DNA of 43,064 bases from JAQVEM01 sp034660395. GTDB taxonomy: Bacteria > Actinomycetota > Humimicrobiia > Humimicrobiales > Humimicrobiaceae. A program made the translations under genes and the position numbers. The DNA lies in NCBI GenBank assembly GCA_034660395.1, contig JAYEJA010000103.1, positions 1 through 43,064 on the forward strand. The letters run 5' to 3'. The notes under the pieces were generated by a model. The model made no database searches and was not told where the DNA came from. It was given only the letters and a program-made list of their open reading frames with translations. How positions within the stretch are numbered: position 1 is the first letter of the stretch; each line of letters starts with the position of its first letter. Positions 16,498 through 24,894 of this stretch are shown here, piece by piece.

Positions 16498-17601
16498 TTA
16501 AAAAATATGTTTTATTATATCTCCCATTTCTGATTGTAAATCCAGTATATTAAAAAAACTTCTGCCATTTTTTATTAATGCTCTATTTTTTTCGGAAATG
16601 AAAGATATCCTGTTATAAACAGAAATACCATCGATACCCCTGCATTCATCTATATAAGGTTTGGTGTAATTACCTACCTTATTAAAAATAATTCCTTTCT
16701 TCTGCTCTTTCGGAAGGAATTTCTTAAAATTTACTGCCCTGGGGAAAAGCTTTATATCCGGCGATAAAACAAGAATTGATGTCGTAGAAAGATTAAGCAT
16801 TTCCAGTGATATATTATCATAACGAAAAGGAATATCAGCTATTATGACATCATATTTATTTCTGGCAGAATATACTATGCTATTCAGCATATCTATATTA
16901 AATTTATCACTCTGATATATGGAAAGCGGGGGCTGCAGTATATCTATTCTATTATCTTCATTAAGGTTTACAACCGAATTTCCAAAACGATTCACCTCAC
17001 ATTCAAGGTTATCCATAAACACACTTAAATTTGGTGACAGCTCCAAATTCAGATTAATGGTAAGGTCCGAAGGCCCTTCGCAAAAATTTAAATCCATAAT
17101 CAATATCCTGCCTTCAACAATATCTTTTATAAACCATGCAAAATTAAACAATATACTTGTTTTACCGACTCCGCCCTGAATCGAGTAAAACGTAATTACC
17201 TTCTGTGTTAAAATTTTATAATTATCCTTAATCTTTAAATCACTACCGGAATTTAGATTATCAATAGTTACAAGAATTTTCTTTATATCATAAATATTCC
17301 TGACCCCACCCAGATATATGCCTTCGGAAACAGAATTTTCTTTTTCGTCATCATCTATAATAAGCAGTTCGCTGCCGGTATTACCCCTGATATATTCCGC
17401 AATCTGGCTGCATTTTTCAAACTCTGCAGATAATACGACATATTCCGGCATATATTCCTCTAAATAATGTTTAATAAAGTTTACATTACTTAAAACAACC
17501 ACGTTGTGGCTTTTAAGCTTTAATGATGATATCTGGTTAGCTAAATCTTTATCCGACGCAACGACCAGAATGATTTCTTTCTCACTTTTTTTAGTTTCCA
17601 T
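16498..17601 (-). CDS. CpaE/TadZ-like MinD/ParA-family ATPase
   Basis: The 367 residues have a receiver-like N-terminal domain (about 1-115) without the phospho-acceptor pattern, then a MinD/ParA-type domain. The P-loop near residue 140 reads IQGGVGKTS: the catalytic-loop Lys is kept, but the signature Lys of the deviant Walker A motif (KGGxGKT) is Gln. A Walker B-like DVIIADIPF follows near 252. This two-domain layout is that of CpaE/TadZ, polar organisers of type IV/Tad pili, but no pilus gene is in the window. It leads an operon with the double-HTH protein and the small membrane protein, and lies next to divIVA, so a polarity or cell-cycle localisation role is also possible. Confidence 0.78.
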   Translation of the reverse strand: METKKSEKEIILVVASDKDLANQISSLKLKSHNVVVLSNVNFIKHYLEEYMPEYVVLSAEFEKCSQIAEYIRGNTGSELLIIDDDEKENSVSEGIYLGGVRNIYDIKKILVTIDNLNSGSDLKIKDNYKILTQKVITFYSIQGGVGKTSILFNFAWFIKDIVEGRILIMDLNFCEGPSDLTINLNLELSPNLSVFMDNLECEVNRFGNSVVNLNEDNRIDILQPPLSIYQSDKFNIDMLNSIVYSARNKYDVIIADIPFRYDNISLEMLNLSTTSILVLSPDIKLFPRAVNFKKFLPKEQKKGIIFNKVGNYTKPYIDECRGIDGISVYNRISFISEKNRALIKNGRSFFNILDLQSEMGDIIKHIF

Positions 17602-17925
17602 ATGATTAAAAAACTATTTAAAACAAAAAACCCTGTCTGGAAATAAGGTCAATTTAAAATATACAGGATATATACATTATAAACCTAAAAAAATACACAT
17701 AGATATATAATAAATTCACAATAGCCAGTTGTCAATTAGCTATTATGGCTAAATAATAGTTAATACCAGTTATTCTGGATTATAGATGACAAAAAAATTA
17801 TTTTACCGAACTTGTTACATTATAACTGATAAACTAAAATGTTTTAGTTAATTTACCGAGAGTTTAACCGAAGTTTTAATACCAGGTTATACATATTGAG
17901 GCAAACAGTTAGAAATATTATATGC
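17602..17925. other. Palindrome-rich regulatory intergenic region
   Basis: The 324 bp hold no ORF but several inverted repeats: TAGCCA/TGGCTA (17722-17727, 17746-17751), CCAG/CTGG (17766-17769, 17775-17778) and AACTAAAA/TTTTAGTT with a 2-bp centre (17832-17849). A direct repeat TTTACCGA occurs twice. The 5' part contains the promoter of the CpaE-like gene. I see no convincing terminator for the long dcw transcript ending at 17926. Confidence 0.55.
17707..17735 (-). promoter_or_regulatory. Strong promoter of the CpaE-like operon
   Basis: On the minus strand TTGACA (17735-17730) and TATTAT (17712-17707) are exactly 17 bp apart. The -35 hexamer lies inside the TAGCCA/TGGCTA inverted repeat, so a protein bound there would block or modulate polymerase. 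The leader would be about 100 nt. Confidence 0.7.
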
Positions 17926-18195
17926 TTAACCTTTAAGAATCTTTGAAGTTAAATCAAAATCTTTATCATGCCTTAAGCTTAATTCTTTATATCCCGACTT
18001 CTCACCTGCAACTATTTTTATATTTTTTCTGGGAATACCCGTCCTTACTGAAATAAATCTCATAAGCTCTTTATTGGCCTTTCCCTTCTCAGCAATAGAA
18101 TTTAATTTAATCTTTATCCTTCCTTTATAAATTCCGTATACACCGCTAACCGAAGAATTGGGCTTTACAATTAACTTTATATTCTCAGTCTTCAT
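17926..18195 (-). CDS. yggU: YggU/DUF167 family protein
   Basis: A small protein of the YggU family, fold known but biochemical role unknown. The conserved motif EKGKANKELMRFISVRTGIPRKNIKIVAGEKSGYKEL is clear. I prefer the ATG at 18195 (89 residues, MKTENIKLIVKPNSS), which overlaps the divIVA stop by 11 bp. An in-frame ATG six codons earlier is possible; neither has a clear ribosome site. In many genomes yggU follows yggT, and here it follows divIVA at the end of the dcw run. Confidence 0.85.
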   Translation of the reverse strand: MKTENIKLIVKPNSSVSGVYGIYKGRIKIKLNSIAEKGKANKELMRFISVRTGIPRKNIKIVAGEKSGYKELSLRHDKDFDLTSKILKG

Positions 18196-19105
18196 CAGTT
18201 TTGAAGAAATCATTAATTATATCGGGATTGGCTATATCGATTTTCTTCTTCATCCTCTTTGGCTTGTAATCGTCTTCCGTCTCTTCTATTTCTTCAGAAG
18301 ACCCGTGAAAACCTCCTTCTTTTTTATCCTTTTTCTCTTCTTTTTCTTCTTTCTCCTTTTCTTCGCTTTCCTCTAAATATTCTTCCTCTTTTTCTTCTTC
18401 CTCTTCTTCTTTATCCCTGCTTTTTTTAAGATACTTTTCTTCTTCGCTGCCTATACTTTCCATCCCGGGAGTTTCCTCCGGCTCCTCCTTTTCAGATGTT
18501 TTTTTCAGCCCTCTGTACAACTCAAATCCTTCTTCCTGGCCTCCCGGGTAATTAAGTTCTTCTTTCTTTTCCTCCTCTTTTTTCTCGGTCTCTTTCAGTT
18601 CATGCTCTTCTGCTTCAAATTCCTTGCTGCTAACCTCTGGAACATCAACCAGCTTTTTCTCTCCCAATTTCGATGCAGCTGCCCTGAAATTCTCTACAAG
18701 CTGGGCTATTTTTTCCTTGAAACTCTCATAATCGCCGCTTAATCCCTTTATATCATCTTCTAATTTTAACTTCTTATTTAATAATTCTTTATAGGATTTC
18801 TCTTCTTCAGCAACTTTATTTTTTATTATATCTTCTGCCTCTTTCTCTGCCTTCCTTTTTATATCATCTGCAATCTTATGCGCTGACACAAGAGCATCCT
18901 GAATTACTTTCTTCATTTCATTTGACTCTTTATCACCCTCATATTTTACTTTTTCCATATTCTTCTGATACTCCCGGTTTTCTTTCTGTAACCTATTAAA
19001 TTCAACCGCAAGAATATCCAGAAATTTATCAACTTCCTCGGGTTTATATCCTTTAAACACCACGTGAAACTCCTTTTTCTGGATACTTTCAGAACTTATA
19101 TTCAT
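18185..19105 (-). CDS. divIVA: DivIVA family polar/septal coiled-coil protein
   Basis: DivIVA binds curved membrane at septa and poles and recruits division or growth proteins. The N-terminal lipid-binding domain has FHVVFKGYKPEEVDKFL, with Phe17-Lys18 at the position of the membrane-inserting Phe17-Arg18 of Bacillus DivIVA. Residues about 30-165 are coiled coil, and about 165-290 form a long Glu/Lys-rich low-complexity tail. At 306 residues it is longer than Bacillus DivIVA (about 160) and nearer to actinobacterial Wag31-type proteins, which are longer. AGGAGGT lies 5 nt before the ATG. It follows yggT by 23 bp. Confidence 0.9.
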   Translation of the reverse strand: MNISSESIQKKEFHVVFKGYKPEEVDKFLDILAVEFNRLQKENREYQKNMEKVKYEGDKESNEMKKVIQDALVSAHKIADDIKRKAEKEAEDIIKNKVAEEEKSYKELLNKKLKLEDDIKGLSGDYESFKEKIAQLVENFRAAASKLGEKKLVDVPEVSSKEFEAEEHELKETEKKEEEKKEELNYPGGQEEGFELYRGLKKTSEKEEPEETPGMESIGSEEEKYLKKSRDKEEEEEEKEEEYLEESEEKEKEEKEEKKDKKEGGFHGSSEEIEETEDDYKPKRMKKKIDIANPDIINDFFKTDED

Positions 19106-19128
19106 AATTACCTCCTGGTATTTTAAAT

Positions 19129-19413
19129 CTATATGAATCTAACACTTATATAATGCAGCAATATTACTAATAATTCAACAGTTATAATAACTGCTATATA
19201 AGAAAGATCTAAATAAAACCTTCCAAACCTCATTAAAGGTATAATTTTTCTAAATATTATTAAAAATGGCTCAGTAATGTCAAATAAAAATTTATTAGCT
19301 CTTCTCCATAAACCGGTAGGATTTATCCTCAACCACGATAAAACTACTCTAATAAATATTAAGCCTATATAAACTCTCAAGAAAAAAATCAGTATTTCTA
19401 TCAAAATCCCCAT
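19129..19413 (-). CDS. yggT: YggT family membrane protein
   Basis: The 94 residues have two hydrophobic stretches (about 4-24 and 68-90) flanking a loop with SWLRINP and the conserved DITEPFLIIFRKIIPL, the YggT/YlmG signature. Family members sit beside sepF and divIVA in Gram-positives and are linked to division or envelope osmotic behaviour, with unknown mechanism. It begins 9 bp after the proC stop. Confidence 0.9.
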   Translation of the reverse strand: MGILIEILIFFLRVYIGLIFIRVVLSWLRINPTGLWRRANKFLFDITEPFLIIFRKIIPLMRFGRFYLDLSYIAVIITVELLVILLHYISVRFI

Positions 19414-19422
19414 TTACCCAAC

Positions 19423-20244
19423 CTAATCCAGCAGCTCCTGTAATTCATAAGCCCTTTTCTTTGCACTCTCAACTGCCCTGGTTATTATTTCATCCAGCTT
19501 ACTTCTGTCAAATTCTTCCAGCGCCTTCTCCGTTGTACCTCCCGGAGACGCTACCTTCTTAATTAACCGGTCCATCTCCTCTCCGGATTTTTCAATGGCT
19601 ATACCCGCTCCGATCATGGTACCCGCTATTAACTTTCTTGATATTTCTTCATTCAGGCCGTTCTTGATACCTGCTTCTATCAAATATTTGCAGAAAAGGA
19701 AAAAGTAAGCCGGCCCGCTGCCGCTTAATGCAGTTGCTATATTTTGAAACTTTTCATCAATATATACATAATCCCCGACACTATTTATCAGTTTCTCCGA
19801 AAATAATAAATCAGCGTTTTTCGTAAATCTTCCGCTGCTTACAGCCGCCATGCCGCTGCCGAATAATGCCGGCGCATTGGGCATTATTCTAATAACGGAA
19901 GCATTTAAATTCAGTATTTCCTCTATATAATAAGTGGGAACTCCGGCTGCAATGCTGATTATTGTATTTTTTTTACAGCTAAAACTCTTTTTAATTTCCA
20001 TTAATACGGATTTTAAATCCTGCGGTTTTACAGCCAGAAATATGTATGAAGAGCCTTTTACAAGCTCTGTAATATCCTTTGCTGCACTAATTTTATATTT
20101 ACCGGTTATATGTTCTTTGCGGGATTTGTTCTTTTCAATAAATACAATCTGGCCGGCATTTAAAAAAGAGCTATCAAGCACTCCTTTAAGTATTGCTTCT
20201 CCCATATGTCCGCAACCCACTATTCCTAACCTGTAATCAGTCAA
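19423..20244 (-). CDS. proC: Pyrroline-5-carboxylate reductase
   Basis: This enzyme reduces pyrroline-5-carboxylate to proline with NAD(P)H in the cytoplasm. The Rossmann motif GIVGCGHMGEAIL opens the protein. FLAVKPQDL, IRIMPNAPALFGSGM, and the active-site region ALSGSGPAYFFLF plus KVASPGGTTEKAL near the C-terminus are all present. The length of 273 is standard. The start is TTG, with AGGAGGAG about 10 nt upstream. A proC gene beside yggT and division genes is common; the companion yggS gene is missing here. Confidence 0.95.
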   Translation of the reverse strand: MTDYRLGIVGCGHMGEAILKGVLDSSFLNAGQIVFIEKNKSRKEHITGKYKISAAKDITELVKGSSYIFLAVKPQDLKSVLMEIKKSFSCKKNTIISIAAGVPTYYIEEILNLNASVIRIMPNAPALFGSGMAAVSSGRFTKNADLLFSEKLINSVGDYVYIDEKFQNIATALSGSGPAYFFLFCKYLIEAGIKNGLNEEISRKLIAGTMIGAGIAIEKSGEEMDRLIKKVASPGGTTEKALEEFDRSKLDEIITRAVESAKKRAYELQELLD

Positions 20245-20262
20245 ATAAAATTCTCCTCCTGA

Positions 20263-20772
20263 TTAAATATTATTAAAAAATCCTTCTTCCTGCATTAGCT
20301 CTGTTTCCTCCGAACTGACTTCTACATTATAAGGAGTAATTAAAAACACTTTCTCCGCAACCTTCTTAATATTTCCTTCAAGAGCATAAGTAAGGCCGCT
20401 GCAAAAATCAATAACTCTCTTGGCCAGATCCTGGTCGGCTTCCTGAAGATTAATTATTACGGGAATGCTTTCCTTGCAATTATCCGCTATTATCTGTATT
20501 TCTTCAAACTCCTTCGGTTCTGCAACAAAAACCTTCGATTTCAACGCATCCCTGCCAGAACGGATTAAAGGAGTCCTTCTCTGCTGTCTTACAGCTATTT
20601 CCTTCCTTTTTCTTGAAAAGGTTTTTTCATCCCTGGCTGGTTTTCTTCCACCTTCGTCTTTTAGCTTACCTTTTTTTCTTGCCGCATCCTTTCCCCTGCT
20701 CTCTTCCAGGCCTTCTTCATCTTCATCAGATAATCCTAAAAAAGAAAGAGTTTTTTTAAAAAATTTATTCAT
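20263..20772 (-). CDS. sepF: Cell division protein SepF
   Basis: SepF polymerises at the septum, binds membrane with its N-terminal helix and binds the FtsZ C-terminus. I chose the ATG at 20772 (169 residues, MNKFFKKTLSFLGL) because GGAAGGAGG lies 4-5 nt upstream and the N-terminus is the amphipathic anchor; an in-frame start 18 nt earlier lacks a site. A basic linker (about 20-70) precedes the SepF domain: KVFVAEPKEFEEIQIIADN, PVIINLQEADQDLAKRVIDF and EKVFLITP. Confidence 0.9.
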   Translation of the reverse strand: MNKFFKKTLSFLGLSDEDEEGLEESRGKDAARKKGKLKDEGGRKPARDEKTFSRKRKEIAVRQQRRTPLIRSGRDALKSKVFVAEPKEFEEIQIIADNCKESIPVIINLQEADQDLAKRVIDFCSGLTYALEGNIKKVAEKVFLITPYNVEVSSEETELMQEEGFFNNI

Positions 20773-20841
20773 TAATCCTCCTTCCTGCAATTATTGTATT
20801 ACTATAAAATTACCAAAATTATCTTTCTTACCTTTTAATAT

Positions 20842-21642
20842 TCACAAAATAACAGCTACAGCAGCCTGCCTGCCCGTTATTCCGCTCCTTCTATATGAAT
20901 AAAAATTATGATTGCAGAAAGTGCACTCCATGCAGTCATAGATATTATTTTTTCCTATACCAGCTTCCTCCAGCTGCATCCTGTTAACTTTCACCAGGTC
21001 CAGATAAAAACTATTATCTCTTAATTCATAAAAATTATTAAAACTAAACCTATCCGTAAACTTTTTAATCATGGAACTGTCAACCCTGTAACAGCATTTT
21101 CTTATACTCGGTCCAAAAGCTGCTATTATATCTTTATTTCTGCTTCCGAATTTATCTTTCATGTAAAAAATTACTTTTGCCGCTATCTTCTGCAGCGTAC
21201 CCTTCCAGCCGGCGTGAACCGCAGCAACTATCTTCTTTTTTATATCAGTTATAAGAATAAGGTTGCAGTCTGCGCCCATAACCATTATGGGAACATACCG
21301 CAAACCTGTCAGCAGACAATCAGCTTCCTTTCTTATATCATCACGATTCAGATTAAAGTCTTTGCCAATATTCAATATACGGCTTCCGTGAACCTGTTTT
21401 ACAGAATATAACTTCCCTGTTTCATTAAAACCAAGCTTCTTAAGTATCTTTGTCCTGTTCTTTTTAACATTCATGCTGCTATCACCCGTATGGTATCCTG
21501 CATTTAAAGATTCAAACTTATCCCCGCTAAATCCTCCATTCCTGTCTGTAAAACAAAAAACTATGCCATATTTTTCCTTCAAATAACCAGATAAATAAAC
21601 TGCGAAGTTATTTTCAACTAATACTTTCTCTATCCCGAACAT
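20842..21642 (-). CDS. pgeF: Purine nucleoside phosphorylase of the PgeF/YfiH (laccase-domain) family
   Basis: Family members cleave purine nucleosides and were linked to removing wrong peptidoglycan intermediates in E. coli. The 266 residues show the zinc-site motifs: VKQVHGSRIL, VMGADCNLILITD and AAVHAGWKGTLQKI, then FGPSIRKCCYRVD. The C-terminal CMECTFCNHNFYSYRR is also typical. It corresponds to ylmD, which follows ftsZ in Gram-positive clusters. It starts 13 bp after the ftsZ stop, and the ribosome site is weak. Confidence 0.9.
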   Translation of the reverse strand: MFGIEKVLVENNFAVYLSGYLKEKYGIVFCFTDRNGGFSGDKFESLNAGYHTGDSSMNVKKNRTKILKKLGFNETGKLYSVKQVHGSRILNIGKDFNLNRDDIRKEADCLLTGLRYVPIMVMGADCNLILITDIKKKIVAAVHAGWKGTLQKIAAKVIFYMKDKFGSRNKDIIAAFGPSIRKCCYRVDSSMIKKFTDRFSFNNFYELRDNSFYLDLVKVNRMQLEEAGIGKNNIYDCMECTFCNHNFYSYRRSGITGRQAAVAVIL

Positions 21643-21655
21643 TTTAAATACAGCT

Positions 21656-22831
21656 TTACTTCTTATTTTTTCTTAAAAAGGTAGGTATATCAAGGTAGTC
21701 ATCTTCATCGATAGAGCTAAAATCTTTTTCTGATACCTTCTTAAAATCTTTCTTACTCTTATTCTTTTTCTCAGCAATCAGATCTTTTTCAAACTCAAAC
21801 AGTTTTTTTTCTACTTCTTTTTTTCTTTTCTGTTCTTCATCCGATTTGGCTTTACCATCTACTTTTGGTCTGGCTTGTTTTTTATATTCAAATCCTGTAG
21901 CAATAATGGTAACCTTCACATTATCATCCATGCTCTCATCAATAACAGCTCCGAATATAACATTCGCCTGCGCGCTTGAAGCATTTCTTATTATTTCTGC
22001 TGCCTGATTTACTTCAAATAATTTCAGGTCAGGTCCGCCTGATATATTTAACAAAATCCCGCTGGCGCCTTCTATCGAAGTTTCAATTAAAGGACTTGAT
22101 ATAGCATTCTGTGCAGCCTTAATAGCCCTATTTTCACCTGCCGCCATACCGTCCCCCAGTATTGCGTTTCCCGCATTTTTTATTATTGACTTTACATCTG
22201 CAAAATCAAGGTTAATAAGTCCCGGAAGTGTTATCAGGTCGGTGACACCTCTTACACCAGCTTTGAGAACATTGTCAGCCAGCCTGAATGCATTAAGAAG
22301 TGTGGTATCATCATCGGCAATTTCCAGCAACCTGTCGTTTGGAATAATTATAAGGGTATCTACCTTATCTTTTAAATTTTCAATTCCTTCTTCTGCCTGG
22401 TACATTCTCTTTTTACCTTCAAAAGTAAAAGGTTTTGTTACAACCGCGACCGTCAGGCATCCTGCCTCCCTTGCAGCGGCTGCTATAATTGGTGCGGCAC
22501 CGGTTCCAGTTCCGCCGCCTTCACCTAAAGTTAGAAATATCATATCTGCATCCTTGACCGTATCCTTTATTGATTCTATGGACTTCTCAGCGGCAACCCT
22601 CCCAATCTCAGGATTAGAACCTGCTCCCAGGCCGGCTTCTCCTATTAGTAATTTCTTATCAGCACCTGACATCATAAGGGCCTGCGCGTCAGTATTAACC
22701 GCTACAAATTCGCATCCAATTAGATTATCCTCCATCATTCTATTGACTGCATTACTCCCTCCGCCTCCTATACCAATAACTCTTATTACTGCATAATAGC
22801 TTTTATCAAAATCTAAACTCAAATCAATCAC
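21656..22831 (-). CDS. ftsZ: Cell division GTPase FtsZ
   Basis: FtsZ polymerises with GTP into the Z ring. GGGGSNAVNRM, the tubulin signature GEGGGTGTGAAPI, and the T7 loop NLDFADVK are all intact. The C-terminal peptide DYLDIPTFLRKNKK, which binds FtsA and SepF, is present after a charged linker (about 320-375). The length of 391 is normal. The first in-frame start is GTG at 22831, overlapping the ftsA TGA by 4 bp. TTG at 22822 with AGGTGA upstream is an alternative that would remove three residues. Confidence 0.97.
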   Translation of the reverse strand: MIDLSLDFDKSYYAVIRVIGIGGGGSNAVNRMMEDNLIGCEFVAVNTDAQALMMSGADKKLLIGEAGLGAGSNPEIGRVAAEKSIESIKDTVKDADMIFLTLGEGGGTGTGAAPIIAAAAREAGCLTVAVVTKPFTFEGKKRMYQAEEGIENLKDKVDTLIIIPNDRLLEIADDDTTLLNAFRLADNVLKAGVRGVTDLITLPGLINLDFADVKSIIKNAGNAILGDGMAAGENRAIKAAQNAISSPLIETSIEGASGILLNISGGPDLKLFEVNQAAEIIRNASSAQANVIFGAVIDESMDDNVKVTIIATGFEYKKQARPKVDGKAKSDEEQKRKKEVEKKLFEFEKDLIAEKKNKSKKDFKKVSEKDFSSIDEDDYLDIPTFLRKNKK

Positions 22832-24081
22832 CTGCTTTCATTTTTTAAAATTCTTAATATAAATTCTCTGAATTTATTTATAAAAGTATTACTTTCATTT
22901 TTCTCCCCAATCTGGTCAATATTCAGGTAATTTTCAAGCTGGTATGCATATTTCAAGAGGCCCACACCTGTAGAATAAATAGGATTATTAACAACCTCAA
23001 GCGGTCCTTCTATATCACAGGATGTTCCCAGTCTTGCAGGCAGATTAAATACAGAATTTGCCAGTGGGGCAACACCTTTAAGCAGTGATGACCCGCCTGT
23101 TATGACAAGCCCGCAGGGAACCTTGTGTATAAAGTTATAACCTTCAATTTTTTCTTTAATCAGATTTAAAAGTTCCTTGACTCTGCAGTTCACTATATTG
23201 TACAACCTTATATTTAATGTTGTTTTATTGCTGTCTATTTTGACATCTCCTATATTCAACCTATTTAATGTATCATAAAAATTATAGTCTACGTTGGCAA
23301 ACTTTTTTTTAATTTCTTCCGCTTTTGAAAACGGAATATTAAGACCTATTGATATATCATTTGTTATTAAATCTCCCCCTACGGGGAGGCAATAAGTAAA
23401 TATCATTTTTTTATCTTTATAAACTGCAACATCCGTAGTGCCCCCGCCAATATCAAGCAGTATTACCCCGCTTTTTTTTTCTTCAGGGGTAAGGACGGCT
23501 TCGCTTGAAGCAAGAGCTTCCACTATAATATCCTCTATCCCTATTTTAGCAGTTTTTATACTATTAACCACATTTCTTATCAGGGAAGATGTCCCATAAA
23601 CCGCCACCAGTTCTACTGCAAGTTTATCAGCTGAAAGCCCTATCGGGTCAATTATCCCCTTTTCTTCATCAATAACGAACTGCTTTATTAAAGTATGTAC
23701 AATTTCACTCTGTGATGGTATATCTACCTTATTAGCCATGGATATTAATTTGTCCACATCGGCTTTTCTTATTATATTGCCCGGCGAAGTTATATTTAAT
23801 TCACGCCAATTGTTTGTTAAAGAAATATGCTTTCCCGTAATTCCAATATATGCATTTTCTATAAATGCCCTTGATGATTTTTCCGCCATTTCTATGGAGT
23901 TAAGTATGGACCTTGTAGCTTCACTTATATCTATGACCAGTCCTTTTTTGACACCCTTTGAGCCAGAAATCCCGTAACCTTTTATCCTTAGTGTATTGTT
24001 TTTACCTATTTCTCCAATTAGAGTAGTTACCTTCGTAGTTCCTATATCAATACCTACAATATTTTCATCACTTGCCGACAA
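22828..24081 (-). CDS. ftsA: Cell division protein FtsA
   Basis: FtsA is an actin-like ATPase that tethers FtsZ to the membrane. The nucleotide-binding motifs are GIDIGTTK, LLDIGGGTTDVAVY and ITGGSSLLKG. The SHS2/1C insertion is residues about 80-160, and a C-terminal amphipathic helix (INKFREFILRILKNESR) serves as membrane anchor. I prefer TTG at 24081 because GGAGGT lies 5 nt before it. GTG at 24093 would add four residues but has its site too close. FtsA together with SepF and DivIVA is a Firmicutes-like set and is unusual for classical Actinobacteria. Confidence 0.95.
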   Translation of the reverse strand: MSASDENIVGIDIGTTKVTTLIGEIGKNNTLRIKGYGISGSKGVKKGLVIDISEATRSILNSIEMAEKSSRAFIENAYIGITGKHISLTNNWRELNITSPGNIIRKADVDKLISMANKVDIPSQSEIVHTLIKQFVIDEEKGIIDPIGLSADKLAVELVAVYGTSSLIRNVVNSIKTAKIGIEDIIVEALASSEAVLTPEEKKSGVILLDIGGGTTDVAVYKDKKMIFTYCLPVGGDLITNDISIGLNIPFSKAEEIKKKFANVDYNFYDTLNRLNIGDVKIDSNKTTLNIRLYNIVNCRVKELLNLIKEKIEGYNFIHKVPCGLVITGGSSLLKGVAPLANSVFNLPARLGTSCDIEGPLEVVNNPIYSTGVGLLKYAYQLENYLNIDQIGEKNESNTFINKFREFILRILKNESR

Positions 24082-24105
24082 CCAGACCTCCACTCCTTTA
24101 CTTCT

Positions 24106-24890
24106 TTATTCTATCACCGGATTATCAGGACTTCTTAAATCTATTATATTACAATTTGTTTCCTCTTTTAACAATTGTTTTAATGCCTCAATCTTTTCTA
24201 CCGTATAACTACTGTCGCCAAAGATAATATCTTTTCCATCAACTGTTTCAAAAACTATATCACCCGAAAAATTATCTTCAATCCTTGCTTCTTCCACCAG
24301 ATTTTTCAGCTCTGCATCAAAAACCCTGTAAATTTCTGCGCAGCTCAGCACATTTTTTTTTGCAACTTTTTCTCCTATGTTAACACCATAGCTTACTGCA
24401 TTCTTAACCAGAATTAAATGGCCATAACTATCTATCTTATTGTCATCAATTCTTTCAAGAATGACTCCTTCATCATCCACCAGATAATATTCATCCCTGC
24501 ATACTATTTTGAGGTAGGGTTTCCTTTCCGTAAGAATTATTATTACTTTATCCGGAAAAATTTTACTTAATTCTGCTTCCTTAACCCAGTTTAATTCTCC
24601 CGTTACGATATCCTCTGTTTCTTTCTTATCAACTTCAAATATATTTGCGCCTATTATATCATCAACCAGCATCACGATTTCTTCATCTTTATAATGAGTG
24701 TTATCTTCAATACCTATACCCTTAATTTTGAAATATTCACTGTTATAAAAAAAATTTAACCCCCATACTGCAAGGGCTAAAAATACAGCAATGGACAGAA
24801 GTTTGAAAAAATCCCATATCCTCCTTTTGATTATTTTCCTTTTTCTTCTTTTCAGTAAAGAGCTATTCTTTTTTTTAATTTTATCACCAT
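24106..24890 (-). CDS. ftsQ: Division protein FtsQ/DivIB, 5' end disrupted or non-standard start
   Basis: FtsQ is a bitopic membrane protein linking early and late divisome parts. The open frame after the ddl stop encodes a basic tail, one membrane segment (about LLSIAVFLALAVWGLNFFY) and a POTRA-type region (YFKIKGIGI, then ANIFEVDKKE). It continues as the beta domain to the stop at 24106. This frame has no ATG, GTG or TTG before the membrane segment; the first canonical in-frame start, GTG at 24675, would lose anchor and most of POTRA. An ATG at 24890 lies in the neighbouring frame. A -1 shift at the A8 run (24869-24876), or one missing A in the assembly, joins it to give MVIKLKKKNSSLLKRRKRK as N-terminus. 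The gene starts 5 bp after ddl. Confidence 0.75.
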
Positions 24891-24894
24891 CAAC

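Noticed and set aside
18240..18460. Plus-strand CTT/TTC-rich stretch as a microsatellite repeat
   Set aside because: It is the coding strand complement of the Glu/Lys-rich tail of DivIVA, not an independent repeat.
22242..22796. Plus-strand open frame of 184 codons opposite ftsZ
   Set aside because: FtsZ is certain on the other strand and the antisense frame is composition-driven.
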